Virus record (IMG/VR): IMGVR_UViG_3300040801_002923
Span: 54,482 to 118,481 of that record
DNA length: 64,000 bases
Reading direction: 5' to 3' (one strand)
Source: a virus
Part shown: piece after piece, positions 49,610 through 56,974 of the stretch
How positions within the stretch are numbered: the stretch's first letter is position 1
Layout of the letters: each line of letters begins with the position of its first letter
Made by a program: the position numbers and the translations under genes
Notes under the pieces: generated by a model
The model's input: the letters and a program-made list of their open reading frames with translations, nothing else
Told to the model about the DNA's origin: nothing
Database searches by the model: none

Positions 49610-50697
49610 AAGACAATTGCTGCCAACAAGGCTGCTGCGATCAAACACACGCGCACGAGCACCAAGCACCATCGGGCACGTACAACCATAACGATTACAG
49701 CGAGAAGATGCCCGATCTGTTGTTCCGCTACGATCAAGAATACTATCCGATGGATGAAGAGCTACCTGATCCGCAGGTAGATCCTATCTTGCCTGGAGCA
49801 CGTGTGCCGATTCAAAAGGTTGGTATTGCTCCCGTCGATTTCCCTATCCAGGTTCGCCGCCGCGATGGTGGTATCCAGACACTGCAAGCACAAGCATCGC
49901 TCTATTGTTCCCTAGATGATCCGGACGCAAAAGGCTTGAACCTTAGCCGTCTGTACTTGTTGATGCACGAGAAGATCAAAGATCACCTCACGATTGATGG
50001 TATCCGGAGTGTGCTTGAGGCAATGGCCACAAAGCAGGGATCTGACAACGCATACTGCAAACTGCGTTTCCGATACCCCTGGACACAAAAAGCGCTGCGC
50101 ACCCGCCAGCCGCTGAACGCGTGGGAAGAGGAAAATGGAGAGTACGAAACACTGGCCAATGGCGAGAAAGTATCGTTGCGCAAGATGGTTGGTCACATTG
50201 CATACGACGTCGTAATTGAAGGTCGCTTCCATCGCCATGCACCTGACGGCCGTCAGTTCCGGTTCTTCCTAACGACCGACTACACGTACAGCTCTACGTG
50301 TCCGTGCTCGTTTGAACTGGCACACACAGCCACTGAGAAGCGAGAAGCTGCAGCAAACGCTCACTCACAGCGTTCAATCATGAAAACGACAGTTGAGTTC
50401 GATCCTTCAAACTTCATCTGGATCGAGGATATGATTGAGCTGCATCGTCAGCACATTCCAACAGAAGTACAGATCGTTGTTAAGCGTCGCGACGAACAGG
50501 CGTTTGCGGAACTTAATGGGTCTAATCTGTTGTTCAGTGAGGACGCGGTCCGCATCATGTACAACGCTCTCGATCAATGGTACGACGAAGGTAAGGTGTT
50601 TGACTTCACAATCTCGACGTCACACGAAGAGAGTCTTCACCCATGGGATGCTATTGCGGTAGTGTGGAAGCACAGCGATGTTGCACCCAAAGGCTGA
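49606..50697 (+). CDS. folE2: GTP cyclohydrolase IB (FolE2)
   Basis: 363 residues, GGGAGAAA upstream. FolE2 converts GTP to 7,8-dihydroneopterin triphosphate, the first step of folate and of 7-deazaguanine synthesis. Evidence: VGIAPVDFPIQV (about 72-83), the catalytic Cys region YSSTCPCSFELA (C232/C234), NAHSQRS near 256-262 and EDMIELH near 279. FolE2 is usually 260-300 residues. The extra 60-70 N-terminal residues are rich in Cys and His (NCCQQGCC, THAHEH) and might bind metal. In phages this gene type usually serves 7-deazaguanine DNA modification, which fits the QueD-like and DpdA-like genes 2.3-4.6 kb downstream. Confidence 0.9.
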   Translation: MKDNCCQQGCCDQTHAHEHQAPSGTYNHNDYSEKMPDLLFRYDQEYYPMDEELPDPQVDPILPGARVPIQKVGIAPVDFPIQVRRRDGGIQTLQAQASLYCSLDDPDAKGLNLSRLYLLMHEKIKDHLTIDGIRSVLEAMATKQGSDNAYCKLRFRYPWTQKALRTRQPLNAWEEENGEYETLANGEKVSLRKMVGHIAYDVVIEGRFHRHAPDGRQFRFFLTTDYTYSSTCPCSFELAHTATEKREAAANAHSQRSIMKTTVEFDPSNFIWIEDMIELHRQHIPTEVQIVVKRRDEQAFAELNGSNLLFSEDAVRIMYNALDQWYDEGKVFDFTISTSHEESLHPWDAIAVVWKHSDVAPKG

Positions 50698-51181
50698 TCG
50701 ACACGGCGGTATGCGCGACCAGATTGCTGATCTGGTCGAACGTGTTATGAATCTGCCCGACTCAGAGAGATCTCTGCGATCGGGTTTGCGGCGCCACCTT
50801 CGCTTGCAACAGTTCATCCACGAGCACCTATCGCTTGCGATTCGGTTACCAAGATGCAGCGGTCATACCTCCGCTGCAGCCGTTCTGTGGAAAAGATACA
50901 ATGCGGTTTACATTGCGCCGCAGTGGGAAATGTGTCGGTACTTTGCACAGTACTATCTTGAAAGGCGACTAACTAACGACATGCCTGTGTACTCAGCTGA
51001 ACCAATTGCGCGAGACGTCTGTAGATACGTTAACATCCTAGAAGGATTGGGACATCCGCTTGATCTGATCATCCTCGATGTGTATTCGCAGGTCCGTGAG
51101 CGCGATAAGCCTTATTTGCAAATGTTCATTGGTGAATTGGTAATGCGTAATCCCATCAGAGCAGTGGCTTATCTACAATGA
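50678..51181 (+). CDS. Hypothetical protein with degenerate P-loop
   Basis: 167 residues from ATG 50678; ATG 50711 is an alternative start. LPRCSGHTSAAAVLWKRYNAVYIAPQ (about 57-82) looks like a nucleotide-binding loop in which the Walker A Lys is replaced by His (S-G-H-T-S), and LDLIILDVYSQ (about 130-140) is a plausible Walker B-like strand. A C-terminal helix follows. This GHT variant is seen in some phage proteins; activity cannot be claimed. Overlaps folE2 by 20 bases. Confidence 0.55.
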   Translation: MLHPKADRHGGMRDQIADLVERVMNLPDSERSLRSGLRRHLRLQQFIHEHLSLAIRLPRCSGHTSAAAVLWKRYNAVYIAPQWEMCRYFAQYYLERRLTNDMPVYSAEPIARDVCRYVNILEGLGHPLDLIILDVYSQVRERDKPYLQMFIGELVMRNPIRAVAYLQ

Positions 51182-51243
51182 CCGTTGAACTCTTCTAAGT
51201 GGACAGTGGACAATCCATAGTTCCTAACCACAAAGGAGTTATT

Positions 51244-51441
51244 ATGCAACCGGTTCTAGCAATCACACCAAATACCCGCAACACAGTCGTATTCAGTTCT
51301 ATCAACAGCGCAGCACGTCAGCTGAGTGGTGATGGAACGACGAGTCGAGCTCGCACGATTCGTCGTCGACTTGCAGAGGGCGGCGGTTACGTCGGAGGCG
51401 TTTACGTAGAGCGCCTGGCAACGCGTCCTTTGGGACGTTGA
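51244..51441 (+). CDS. Small basic protein
   Basis: 65 residues from ATG 51244, with AAAGGAGT upstream; the in-frame start at 51199 is less likely. TVVFSSINSAARQLSGDGTTSRARTIRRRLAEGGGYVGG reads like a short helix followed by a basic patch, similar to DNA-binding domains of homing-endonuclease accessory regions or small phage regulators. The stop is embedded in the left edge of the following terminator. Confidence 0.6.
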   Translation: MQPVLAITPNTRNTVVFSSINSAARQLSGDGTTSRARTIRRRLAEGGGYVGGVYVERLATRPLGR

Positions 51442-51468
51442 AAAAAGGGGGCACAAGCCCCCTTTTTC
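51440..51468 (+). terminator. Strong rho-independent terminator
   Basis: A GGGGGC (51447-51452)/GCCCCC (51457-51462) stem, extended by pairing of the A-tract with the T-tract, with loop ACAA and TTTTT after it. It separates the FolE2 unit from the GroES-SodB unit. Confidence 0.92.
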
Positions 51469-51482
51469 AATTCTGTACATAC

Positions 51483-51488
51483 TAAATA
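51483..51488 (+). promoter_or_regulatory. Late promoter motif TAAATA for GroES-SodB
   Basis: Preceded by AC and lying 22 bases before ATG 51511, with AGAGG as ribosome site. It follows the terminator directly. Confidence 0.6.
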
Positions 51489-51510
51489 ACAACTATAACA
51501 GAGGTATTCC

Positions 51511-51795
51511 ATGGCATTTCGAGCACTCCACGCTGTCGTCGCTGTAAAGGTAGACGAATCGCAAGAATTCAAACGAGGTATCGCAATCCCTGTGTTTGCA
51601 CGTGAAGAATTGGACACGGGAACTGTAGTGTCTGCTGGTCCCGGTGAGTATGATAAGAATGGACGCTTCAAGCCGAACCCAGTCTCAACTGGAGATCGCG
51701 TTTTGATTGCTAAAGGTGCTGGATTTAAGGTTGAGGTTGAAGGCGAAACCCTTCTAATGCTAACCCCCTCAGAAATTACAGGCATCCTTCCGTGA
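51511..51795 (+). CDS. groES: GroES-type co-chaperonin (Cpn10)
   Basis: 94 residues, close to the 97 of bacterial GroES. It would cap a host GroEL. FRALHAVVAVKVDE parallels the RPLHDRVLVKR start of GroES. The mobile loop is short, EFKRGIAIPVFAREE (about 20-34), with an IAI tripeptide in place of IVL. TGTVVSAGPGEYDKNGRF (about 36-53) is the roof hairpin, and GDRVLIAKGAGFKVEVEGE follows. The window has two Cpn10 proteins; this one is the more standard. It overlaps the superoxide dismutase gene by 4 bases (GTGA). Confidence 0.9.
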   Translation: MAFRALHAVVAVKVDESQEFKRGIAIPVFAREELDTGTVVSAGPGEYDKNGRFKPNPVSTGDRVLIAKGAGFKVEVEGETLLMLTPSEITGILP

Positions 51796-52388
51796 AGTTT
51801 GAGTTCCCCAAACTACCGTACGCGCTTGACGCTCTCGAGCCCGTGCTTTCCAGAGAGCAGGTTGATGAGCACTACAATAAACATCATCGCAAGTACTACG
51901 ATAACCTGGTTAAACTAGCCAAAGGCACAGAGTTTGAGGACATGGATCTTGTTGAGATCATCCGAAAAGCTCGAAATGATGTTCTGTTTAACAACGCCGC
52001 TCAAGTGTACAATCACGACGTTTGGTGGAATTCGCTCTCACCCGAAGAAGTTAAAGTCCCGCAATCTCTCCAGCAAGCCATAGAGGATCACTATGGAACG
52101 TTTGACGCGTTCAAGGAAGAGTTTCTCTCCCGCGGCACTAAGCACTTTGGATCCGGATGGATATGGCTTGTGTGGTCGAACAACCAGGTTGCTTGGTGGA
52201 CCCGCGGAAATGCCGAAACCCCAATCACACGATCTGATGAAACGCGCGCTGTGGTCCTTGGTGTGGTAGATCTGTGGGAGCACGCGTGGTACATCGACTA
52301 TAAATCCGCCAAGGCAGAGTATCTTGAAAAGGTATTCGGTAGGCTGAACTGGAACTACGTGAACGATAACCTACACAATTCCATGTAG
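51792..52388 (+). CDS. sodB: Iron-type superoxide dismutase
   Basis: 198 residues from GTG 51792, overlapping the GroES stop. It converts superoxide to oxygen and hydrogen peroxide. Metal ligands are in place: H27 in EHYNKHH, H75 in YNHDVWW, D160 and H164 in DLWEHAWY. FNNAAQVYNH with Gln71 and the HFGSGWIWLV stretch match bacterial SodB (193 residues in E. coli). No signal peptide, so it acts in the cytoplasm of the infected cell. Coupling to a co-chaperonin suggests a stress-handling unit. Confidence 0.95.
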   Translation: MKFEFPKLPYALDALEPVLSREQVDEHYNKHHRKYYDNLVKLAKGTEFEDMDLVEIIRKARNDVLFNNAAQVYNHDVWWNSLSPEEVKVPQSLQQAIEDHYGTFDAFKEEFLSRGTKHFGSGWIWLVWSNNQVAWWTRGNAETPITRSDETRAVVLGVVDLWEHAWYIDYKSAKAEYLEKVFGRLNWNYVNDNLHNSM

Positions 52389-52407
52389 ACTTTTTCCGTG
52401 CGATATG

Positions 52408-52413
52408 TATAAT
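52408..52413 (+). promoter_or_regulatory. -10 box TATAAT, 6 nt before ATG
   Basis: Consensus TATAAT followed by GATCGC and ATG 52420, the same spacing as at 45151-45163. The -35 region (GTAGAC at 52385-52390, spacer 17) is only a partial match. It implies a leaderless transcript for the next gene. Confidence 0.5.
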
Positions 52414-52419
52414 GATCGC

Positions 52420-52968
52420 ATGGTCAACGTAATCGAACAAATCGAAGCCTACGATATTCCCACCCACTCCTATATCGCCGCCATCCAGTATATGACGGAT
52501 GATCCAGGTAGATATGCAGACGTCTCGCTAGAAGAAGCGGTCGTAATGATTCAGAACATTGTTGGGTTCTCGATTGATGTCGAGAACGCTGGCTTTGAGT
52601 TCGATCAGCGTGCTGCAAACTATATCCTTGCTTATCTAGTTCAGGAGTCCATTCGAGCGCATCTACAGGGATCTACTCCAGATTCACTAGACATCTACAA
52701 TCTGGCGATCGATAAAGCGCTCTCTTTCATCGAGAACAACCCATGGGTGTTCGCTAAGCCCGAAGAGGAAGAGCGAATCGACGAAGCCACTGGCAAGCCG
52801 AAGATGAAGAAAGGCAAGAAGCAAGAAATTGCTGCCGATCTCTACAAGCAATACCGAGAAGAAGGTAAGGACAAGATCATCGAAGTGTTTCAGGCTGAGC
52901 TCGACATGTCGAAAGCAGGAGCACGCACGTACTACTACAACATGAGAAAGAAGTTCGGAGACACCTAA
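52420..52968 (+). CDS. Hypothetical helical protein
   Basis: 182 residues from ATG 52420; an in-frame ATG at 52405 would overlap the -10 box. The chain is mainly helical. A central part has FDQRAANYILAYLVQESIRAHL, and the C-terminal third is basic and mobile (GKPKMKKGKKQEIAADLYKQYREEGKDKII), ending with KAGARTYYYNMRKKFGD, which could bind nucleic acid. No family is recognised. Its stop overlaps the next start by one base. Confidence 0.65.
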   Translation: MVNVIEQIEAYDIPTHSYIAAIQYMTDDPGRYADVSLEEAVVMIQNIVGFSIDVENAGFEFDQRAANYILAYLVQESIRAHLQGSTPDSLDIYNLAIDKALSFIENNPWVFAKPEEEERIDEATGKPKMKKGKKQEIAADLYKQYREEGKDKIIEVFQAELDMSKAGARTYYYNMRKKFGDT

Positions 52969-53339
52969 TGGGAGAGACGTACCGAGTGTATAGCGAAGAA
53001 GTCTACTGCACGCTCCAAGTCGAAGCGCTGCATTGCTGGCCTGGTTGTCCGTTCGACGAAGTTGCATATCTTCGCGATCCACACCGCCATATGTTCCACA
53101 TCAAAGCTCACAAGACGGTTACACACAGCGACCGCGACGTTGAGTTCATCATGCTCAAGCACGAGATTCGTGACTACCTCCATGAGCAGTATCGAGTTCA
53201 TACTACCAAAGTGCTTAACTTCGGTGCTAAGTCCTGCGAGATGATTGCAAAAGAACTGATTGAGCGTTTCGATCTCTGCCGGTGCGAAGTATCCGAAGAC
53301 GGCGAGAACGGCGCTATCGTCACAGTGGAGGAAGTGTAA
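52968..53339 (+). CDS. queD: QueD-like T-fold protein (6-pyruvoyl-tetrahydropterin synthase family)
   Basis: 123 residues. QueD-type enzymes convert dihydroneopterin triphosphate (the FolE product) into 6-carboxytetrahydropterin. Visible family positions are an N-terminal His (LQVEALHCW), RDPHRHMFHIKAH (about 37-49) as the metal-binding H-x-H block, SCEMIAKELI (about 89-98) in the place of the S/T-x-E-x-(L/A) helix, and CEVSEDGENGAIV near the end resembling the V-V-x-E motif. The match is by pattern; the sequence is diverged. The place between SodB and DpdA supports a 7-deazaguanine role. TAATG overlap with dpdA. Confidence 0.55.
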   Translation: MGETYRVYSEEVYCTLQVEALHCWPGCPFDEVAYLRDPHRHMFHIKAHKTVTHSDRDVEFIMLKHEIRDYLHEQYRVHTTKVLNFGAKSCEMIAKELIERFDLCRCEVSEDGENGAIVTVEEV

Positions 53340-54229
53340 TGGCCAAACAGACTGCTAAGCGCGGCTACCCTCGCTTCTGTTTCATCACTCCTACGGCGTA
53401 CCTAGAGCGTTATGCATCTCAATCAGAGATGCACCTTGTACTCGCGCATCTCGTTGATACGGACGAGGAGTACGCAAACTTCTACGCCAAGAACGACTAC
53501 TACAAGATCATGGACAATGGTGCATTCGAACTTGGCGAAAGCTATGCACCAGAGAAGCTCGTTGAGCTCGGTCGTAAGTGTAATGCGAATGCTGTAGTCC
53601 TTCCTGACTATCCGTTCCAGCCAGCGCAAGTAACAATCGATGCGAGCTCTGCTGTCCTCGATGAGATCAAGGATGCAGGGTTCGAGACGATGTTCGTTCC
53701 TCAGTCCGAAACTGGTGACCTCAAAGATTGGATCAACGGTTATGTGTGGGCTGCAACTAACCCGAGTATCGACATCATCGGGATGAGTATTCTCGGCATG
53801 CCGAATGCAATTCCGCATGTCGACATCTCCTACGCACGTGTGGTGCTGACACAGATTCTGATCGAACGCGGCGTGTTCAACTTCGACAAGTACCATCACT
53901 ATCTTGGACTCAACGCAGGTCCTGCTCTTGAGATCCCAACGCTGATCAAGATGGGTGCACTCGATTCCTGCGATAGTTCGAATCCAGTGTGGATGGCTAT
54001 CTGTGGACACAGGTATAATCCGTTCAGTGATAGCTTCCTGCAAGTGGGTAAAGTCAAGAAGGAAGTCGAGTTCGACTACCCAATGGTCAAGGATCCAGCT
54101 GTGCTCAGCAACATTCAGTACAACATCGATCTCACGCAGGATATGATCGAGCGGTGCCGTGGCCGCCGCGATGAGTCGACCATTGAGCAGATCCAACGCG
54201 AGAAGCTAATCGGAGTCGTCGACGCATGA
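53339..54229 (+). CDS. dpdA: DpdA-like transglycosylase (7-deazaguanine insertion into DNA)
   Basis: 296 residues from ATG 53339 (TAATG overlap with the QueD-like gene). DpdA proteins are tRNA-guanine transglycosylase relatives that exchange guanine in DNA for preQ0 or derivatives. Features seen are KIMDNGAFELGESY (about 57-70), with the N-G/S-A-F motif of the family, NANAVVLPDYPFQ (about 82-94), MFVPQSE, DIIGMSILGMPN (about 142-153), HYLGLNAG (about 183-190) and LDSCDSSNP (about 206-214), which could hold the nucleophilic Asp. The TIM-barrel order of strands fits. Substrate and exact family (DpdA subgroup) need comparison; with FolE2 and the QueD-like protein the context is consistent. Confidence 0.72.
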   Translation: MAKQTAKRGYPRFCFITPTAYLERYASQSEMHLVLAHLVDTDEEYANFYAKNDYYKIMDNGAFELGESYAPEKLVELGRKCNANAVVLPDYPFQPAQVTIDASSAVLDEIKDAGFETMFVPQSETGDLKDWINGYVWAATNPSIDIIGMSILGMPNAIPHVDISYARVVLTQILIERGVFNFDKYHHYLGLNAGPALEIPTLIKMGALDSCDSSNPVWMAICGHRYNPFSDSFLQVGKVKKEVEFDYPMVKDPAVLSNIQYNIDLTQDMIERCRGRRDESTIEQIQREKLIGVVDA

Positions 54230-54513
54230 GCACAATGAGCATGTACAGCTTGACTGCAAGCGACTTGTCGAATCACATCAACGCCGCTCTTCACAATTAT
54301 CTACTCCAGATGATGAGAGAAGAGGTAATAACCGAGGAACAGTTCGAACGCATGGTTCGCAACTTTAAGATGGTGGCACACGAACCAGGCTTGTTTGGTA
54401 CGTTGGTCAGCAGCGTCCTCGGACATGAGAAAGGACTACGATACACAGTCGTAAAAGTCCTCGCAGACGAAATGAGGGAAACAGATGATCATCGATCCGA
54501 GAATAGCGATTGA
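54226..54513 (+). CDS. Small helical hypothetical protein
   Basis: 95 residues, ATGA overlap with dpdA. Mostly helical (YLLQMMREEVITEEQFERMVRNFKMVAHEPG; EKGLRYTVVKVLADEMRE) with a polar end. Its last 29 bases overlap the Dcd/Dut-like gene. Position suggests co-expression with dpdA, but no function can be inferred. Confidence 0.6.
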   Translation: MSTMSMYSLTASDLSNHINAALHNYLLQMMREEVITEEQFERMVRNFKMVAHEPGLFGTLVSSVLGHEKGLRYTVVKVLADEMRETDDHRSENSD

Positions 54514-55048
54514 AGAGGGCTGGGTAACCGGCATCGCTAATCCAGAAAAGCAAGTCCAACCCAATGCGATCGACTTTACGGCCGATCGTGCATTCCGCAT
54601 CGACTTCAAGCCTTTCTACGTTAGTGAAGAGCAAAAGGTGATGCGTGGCAGCGTTCCCGCTGCAAGACGAACAGTATCTGGCACCTCACCACATGATCCA
54701 CTTTGCCAAGTAGAGGGCAATCAGGCATGGCTGCTATCAACCAGCGGCACATACAGGTCGCTTGACATCCTATCTGATATGTTCGTTAAGCTACCCGAAG
54801 GTGTAGCTGCACAACTAATCATCAGATCAACGCTCGCCCGCAATGGTTTGATTCTACGGTCCGGTCTGTACGACAGCGGGTTCGAAGGACACATCGGTTG
54901 TGTGATCCATAATCTGCACAACTGGGATGCCTACATCGCACCCGGCACGCGTGTTGGTCAGATCTTCTTCGTCGAGGCAGGTACATCAGGCATGTACAGC
55001 GGTTCATACAATCACGATGAAGGTACAGCTTTGGAGTATCAGGGATGA
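54485..55048 (+). CDS. dcd: dCTP deaminase / dUTPase family protein
   Basis: 187 residues (E. coli Dcd 193). This trimeric fold deaminates dCTP to dUTP or hydrolyses dUTP. Motifs: QPNAIDFTADRAF near 24-36, a loop of 40 residues, MFVKLPEGVAAQLIIRSTLARNGLIL (about 97-122) with the RSTLAR motif, YDSGFEGHIGCVIHN (about 126-140) with the catalytic Glu of Dcd (FEG), and GTRVGQIFFVEA (about 152-163). GMYSGSYN follows. This could lower dCTP or dUTP, or supply dUMP for dTMP. It fits the nucleotide-metabolism cassette. Confidence 0.85.
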   Translation: MIIDPRIAIEEGWVTGIANPEKQVQPNAIDFTADRAFRIDFKPFYVSEEQKVMRGSVPAARRTVSGTSPHDPLCQVEGNQAWLLSTSGTYRSLDILSDMFVKLPEGVAAQLIIRSTLARNGLILRSGLYDSGFEGHIGCVIHNLHNWDAYIAPGTRVGQIFFVEAGTSGMYSGSYNHDEGTALEYQG

Positions 55049-55344
55049 AGCGATCAATTGAGGAGCTCAGAGGATCGCTGCGTGCTCCAGCTAAGCCAAG
55101 GCTAGCGGCCGCGTGCGAGTTGTTTGAGCTTGAGCGCGAGAACCAGCTGAGCCGCGGATATACTGAGAACCGAGACACGAATCATCACACCGTACCGAGC
55201 TTTCTTTTGATGCTCGAGCGTCACCTTGCAGAAGCAAAGGAAGCCTGGTACACACATGGCGATGGTGCAGCTCTCAAACCACTAGTCCAGATCGGAACGC
55301 TTGCTGCGGCATGCATCCAATCGCAGTACGAGGATGACCGATGA
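55045..55344 (+). CDS. Small conserved-looking phage protein
   Basis: 99 residues, ATGA overlap with the Dcd-like gene and the next gene. LERENQLSRGYTENRDTNHHTVPSFLLMLERHLAEAKEAWY contains an R-x-x-x-x-x-x-G-Y-T-x-x-x-D-x-x-H pattern common in small phage proteins of unknown role. Helical overall. No function can be given. Confidence 0.6.
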   Translation: MKRSIEELRGSLRAPAKPRLAAACELFELERENQLSRGYTENRDTNHHTVPSFLLMLERHLAEAKEAWYTHGDGAALKPLVQIGTLAAACIQSQYEDDR

Positions 55345-55628
55345 ACGAAGACATCGAACAAGAGCTTACCAGTGCAATCGAAGAAGCCAAGGAATTGCGC
55401 ACCGTAAGACGGTACTATCCAGCCACTGGTACATCGGAAGTGGTTCGTATGATCGAACTTAGAGAAGGCGACATTTTCTCTCTGCAGAACTCTGATGGTA
55501 CGTTTGTGGGCAGTGATGACCCGAACACCGAAACGAAATGGATTGCATGCGATGATCCACAACTAAACGGATACGCCCAACTTGGTGTTCCGGCAAAGCC
55601 CTACGAGGAAACCAATGAAGACGCTTGA
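55341..55628 (+). CDS. Hypothetical protein
   Basis: 95 residues; ATGA overlap upstream, 14-base overlap downstream. EVVRMIELREGDIFSLQNSDGTFVGSDDPNTETKWIACDDP suggests a small beta-barrel-like or SH3-like fold, with a single cysteine. No family is recognised. Confidence 0.55.
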   Translation: MNEDIEQELTSAIEEAKELRTVRRYYPATGTSEVVRMIELREGDIFSLQNSDGTFVGSDDPNTETKWIACDDPQLNGYAQLGVPAKPYEETNEDA

Positions 55629-55938
55629 AGAGATCGTCACGCATCTGAATCAACCGACACAAGACTTTTACATCGTCACAGTCACGCATCCGATTAATGG
55701 CGTTGTGCTAAACGAGGTGTTTGACAATCTCAACGACGCAATTGCATACAGCGCTGGAAGCAACGTGTACGAACAATTGTCGATTGAGTACGGTGAAGAC
55801 GTGGCTAGCAACCCCAACGTCGCTATCGTGATGAGCACACGAAAGCTGAATGCTGCAGACGCAATCACAGCTGATCGAGTACTTGTCAATAGACTCATTC
55901 CATTTACGGTGCGGGAGCGTAACGATGGCGACGATTAA
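55615..55938 (+). CDS. Hypothetical protein
   Basis: 107 residues from ATG 55615 (ACGAGGAA upstream). Mixed alpha/beta (QDFYIVTVTHPINGVVLNEVFDNLNDAIAYSAG), with the C-terminal part LNAADAITADRVLVNRLIPFTVRER. It overlaps the exonuclease gene by 14 bases. Unknown function. Confidence 0.55.
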   Translation: MKTLEEIVTHLNQPTQDFYIVTVTHPINGVVLNEVFDNLNDAIAYSAGSNVYEQLSIEYGEDVASNPNVAIVMSTRKLNAADAITADRVLVNRLIPFTVRERNDGDD

Positions 55939-56548
55939 GGGCAAGCCAACAGGCTACTTTGAGAAGCTACTCGTCATGGATGCCGAGACAACAGGTCTTG
56001 CATTCAACAGCGATGATCCTTCATACGACCCGCGCACATGCGAGGAGTATCAGGCTGTTTCATGGGGACTGATCGTAGCCGACTCTCACACACTGAATCC
56101 AATTGAAGAGCTGTACGTCGAAGTGCAGTGGAACGGCGATTCGGTGTGGAGTCCTAAGGCAGAAGCTATTCACGGTCTGTCGAAGGATTACCTACTGAAC
56201 AACGGTGTTGGTGAAGACGAGGCTGTCGCTCAGATTGCGAACTTTGTGATCAAGCACTGGGGACCAGAAGTCAGCATTCGAGCTCTTGGCCACAACGTTG
56301 CAACATTCGACATCTGGTTCATGAAGCGGATGTGTCGCCGTCATGGCATTGAGCTGAAATTCGGTAACCGTAACATCGACACATCAACGGTTGGCTTCGT
56401 CAACTATGAAGTGTACACATCGGATCAACTATTTGAACTCATGGGATATGACCCGCGTGGCGACCACAACGCACTAGAAGATGCACACATGTCACTTGCG
56501 TCTGCGCGAATGACGCGACAAGCAATGCAAGCGGCACTCGGATCATGA
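55925..56548 (+). CDS. DEDD-type 3'-5' exonuclease
   Basis: 207 residues from ATG 55925. The four acidic motifs are visible: VMDAETTG (about 17-24, motif I), IHGLSKDYL (about 86), GHNVATFDIWFM (about 124-135, motif II) and GDHNALEDAHMSL (about 178-190, motif III with His and Asp). This is the DnaQ/RNase T-like layout. In phage it may trim DNA or RNA ends or remove host transcripts. It lies at the end of the nucleotide cassette and overlaps the next gene by 4 bases. Confidence 0.82.
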   Translation: MATIKGKPTGYFEKLLVMDAETTGLAFNSDDPSYDPRTCEEYQAVSWGLIVADSHTLNPIEELYVEVQWNGDSVWSPKAEAIHGLSKDYLLNNGVGEDEAVAQIANFVIKHWGPEVSIRALGHNVATFDIWFMKRMCRRHGIELKFGNRNIDTSTVGFVNYEVYTSDQLFELMGYDPRGDHNALEDAHMSLASARMTRQAMQAALGS

Positions 56549-56871
56549 AACTAACAGATCTCAATAAAGAGTACGACACAATGGAAGTCAAGGACTGCTT
56601 CCACATTGTCTTCGCGACGGAGAGTGGTGAATTCATGCATTCCGTCGCGATGGAGAATCGTCCCGGTGAAGAGGACATCGAGCGAATTTACGATGTCCTA
56701 CTCAACGATTCTGAGATAGGTGTACCTGAGGAAGTTCTTCGCGAGTGGCGGGTTGCTGTTCTAGACCCAAACGAGAATCCAGACGAGGTCAAAGAGTTCG
56801 AAGAGTTTCTCGCATCTCTGGATATTGACGACCACGGTTACGTTCAGCTGCCAAACAAAGCCTCCGACTAA
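56545..56871 (+). CDS. Small acidic hypothetical protein
   Basis: 108 residues; ATGA overlap upstream. Strongly acidic (MENRPGEEDIERIYDVLLNDSEIGVPEEVL; NENPDEVKEFEEFLASLDIDD) with a short beta strand (CFHIVFATESGEFMHSV). Ends this coupled operon. No function is known. Confidence 0.6.
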   Translation: MKLTDLNKEYDTMEVKDCFHIVFATESGEFMHSVAMENRPGEEDIERIYDVLLNDSEIGVPEEVLREWRVAVLDPNENPDEVKEFEEFLASLDIDDHGYVQLPNKASD

Positions 56872-56920
56872 TAAAAAGTTTTGTAGACCCATATAGCTAC
56901 AACTACCCCTCGACACCGAG

Positions 56921-56926
56921 TAAATA
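56921..56926 (+). promoter_or_regulatory. Late promoter motif TAAATA for the exported-protein genes
   Basis: Located 48 bases before ATG 56975, with AGGAGA near the start. The leader holds a small 7-bp hairpin around CGTTCAC (56934) and GTGGACG (56944), one G-T pair. Confidence 0.6.
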
Positions 56927-56974
56927 AGAAGACACGTTCACTTCGTGGACGCCATTCTGCAATGAGGAGAATTC

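Noticed and set aside
53423-54196. 257-codon open frame on the minus strand
   Set aside because: It lies entirely inside dpdA in antisense, has no ribosome site, and its translation has no domain. It is a codon-usage shadow.
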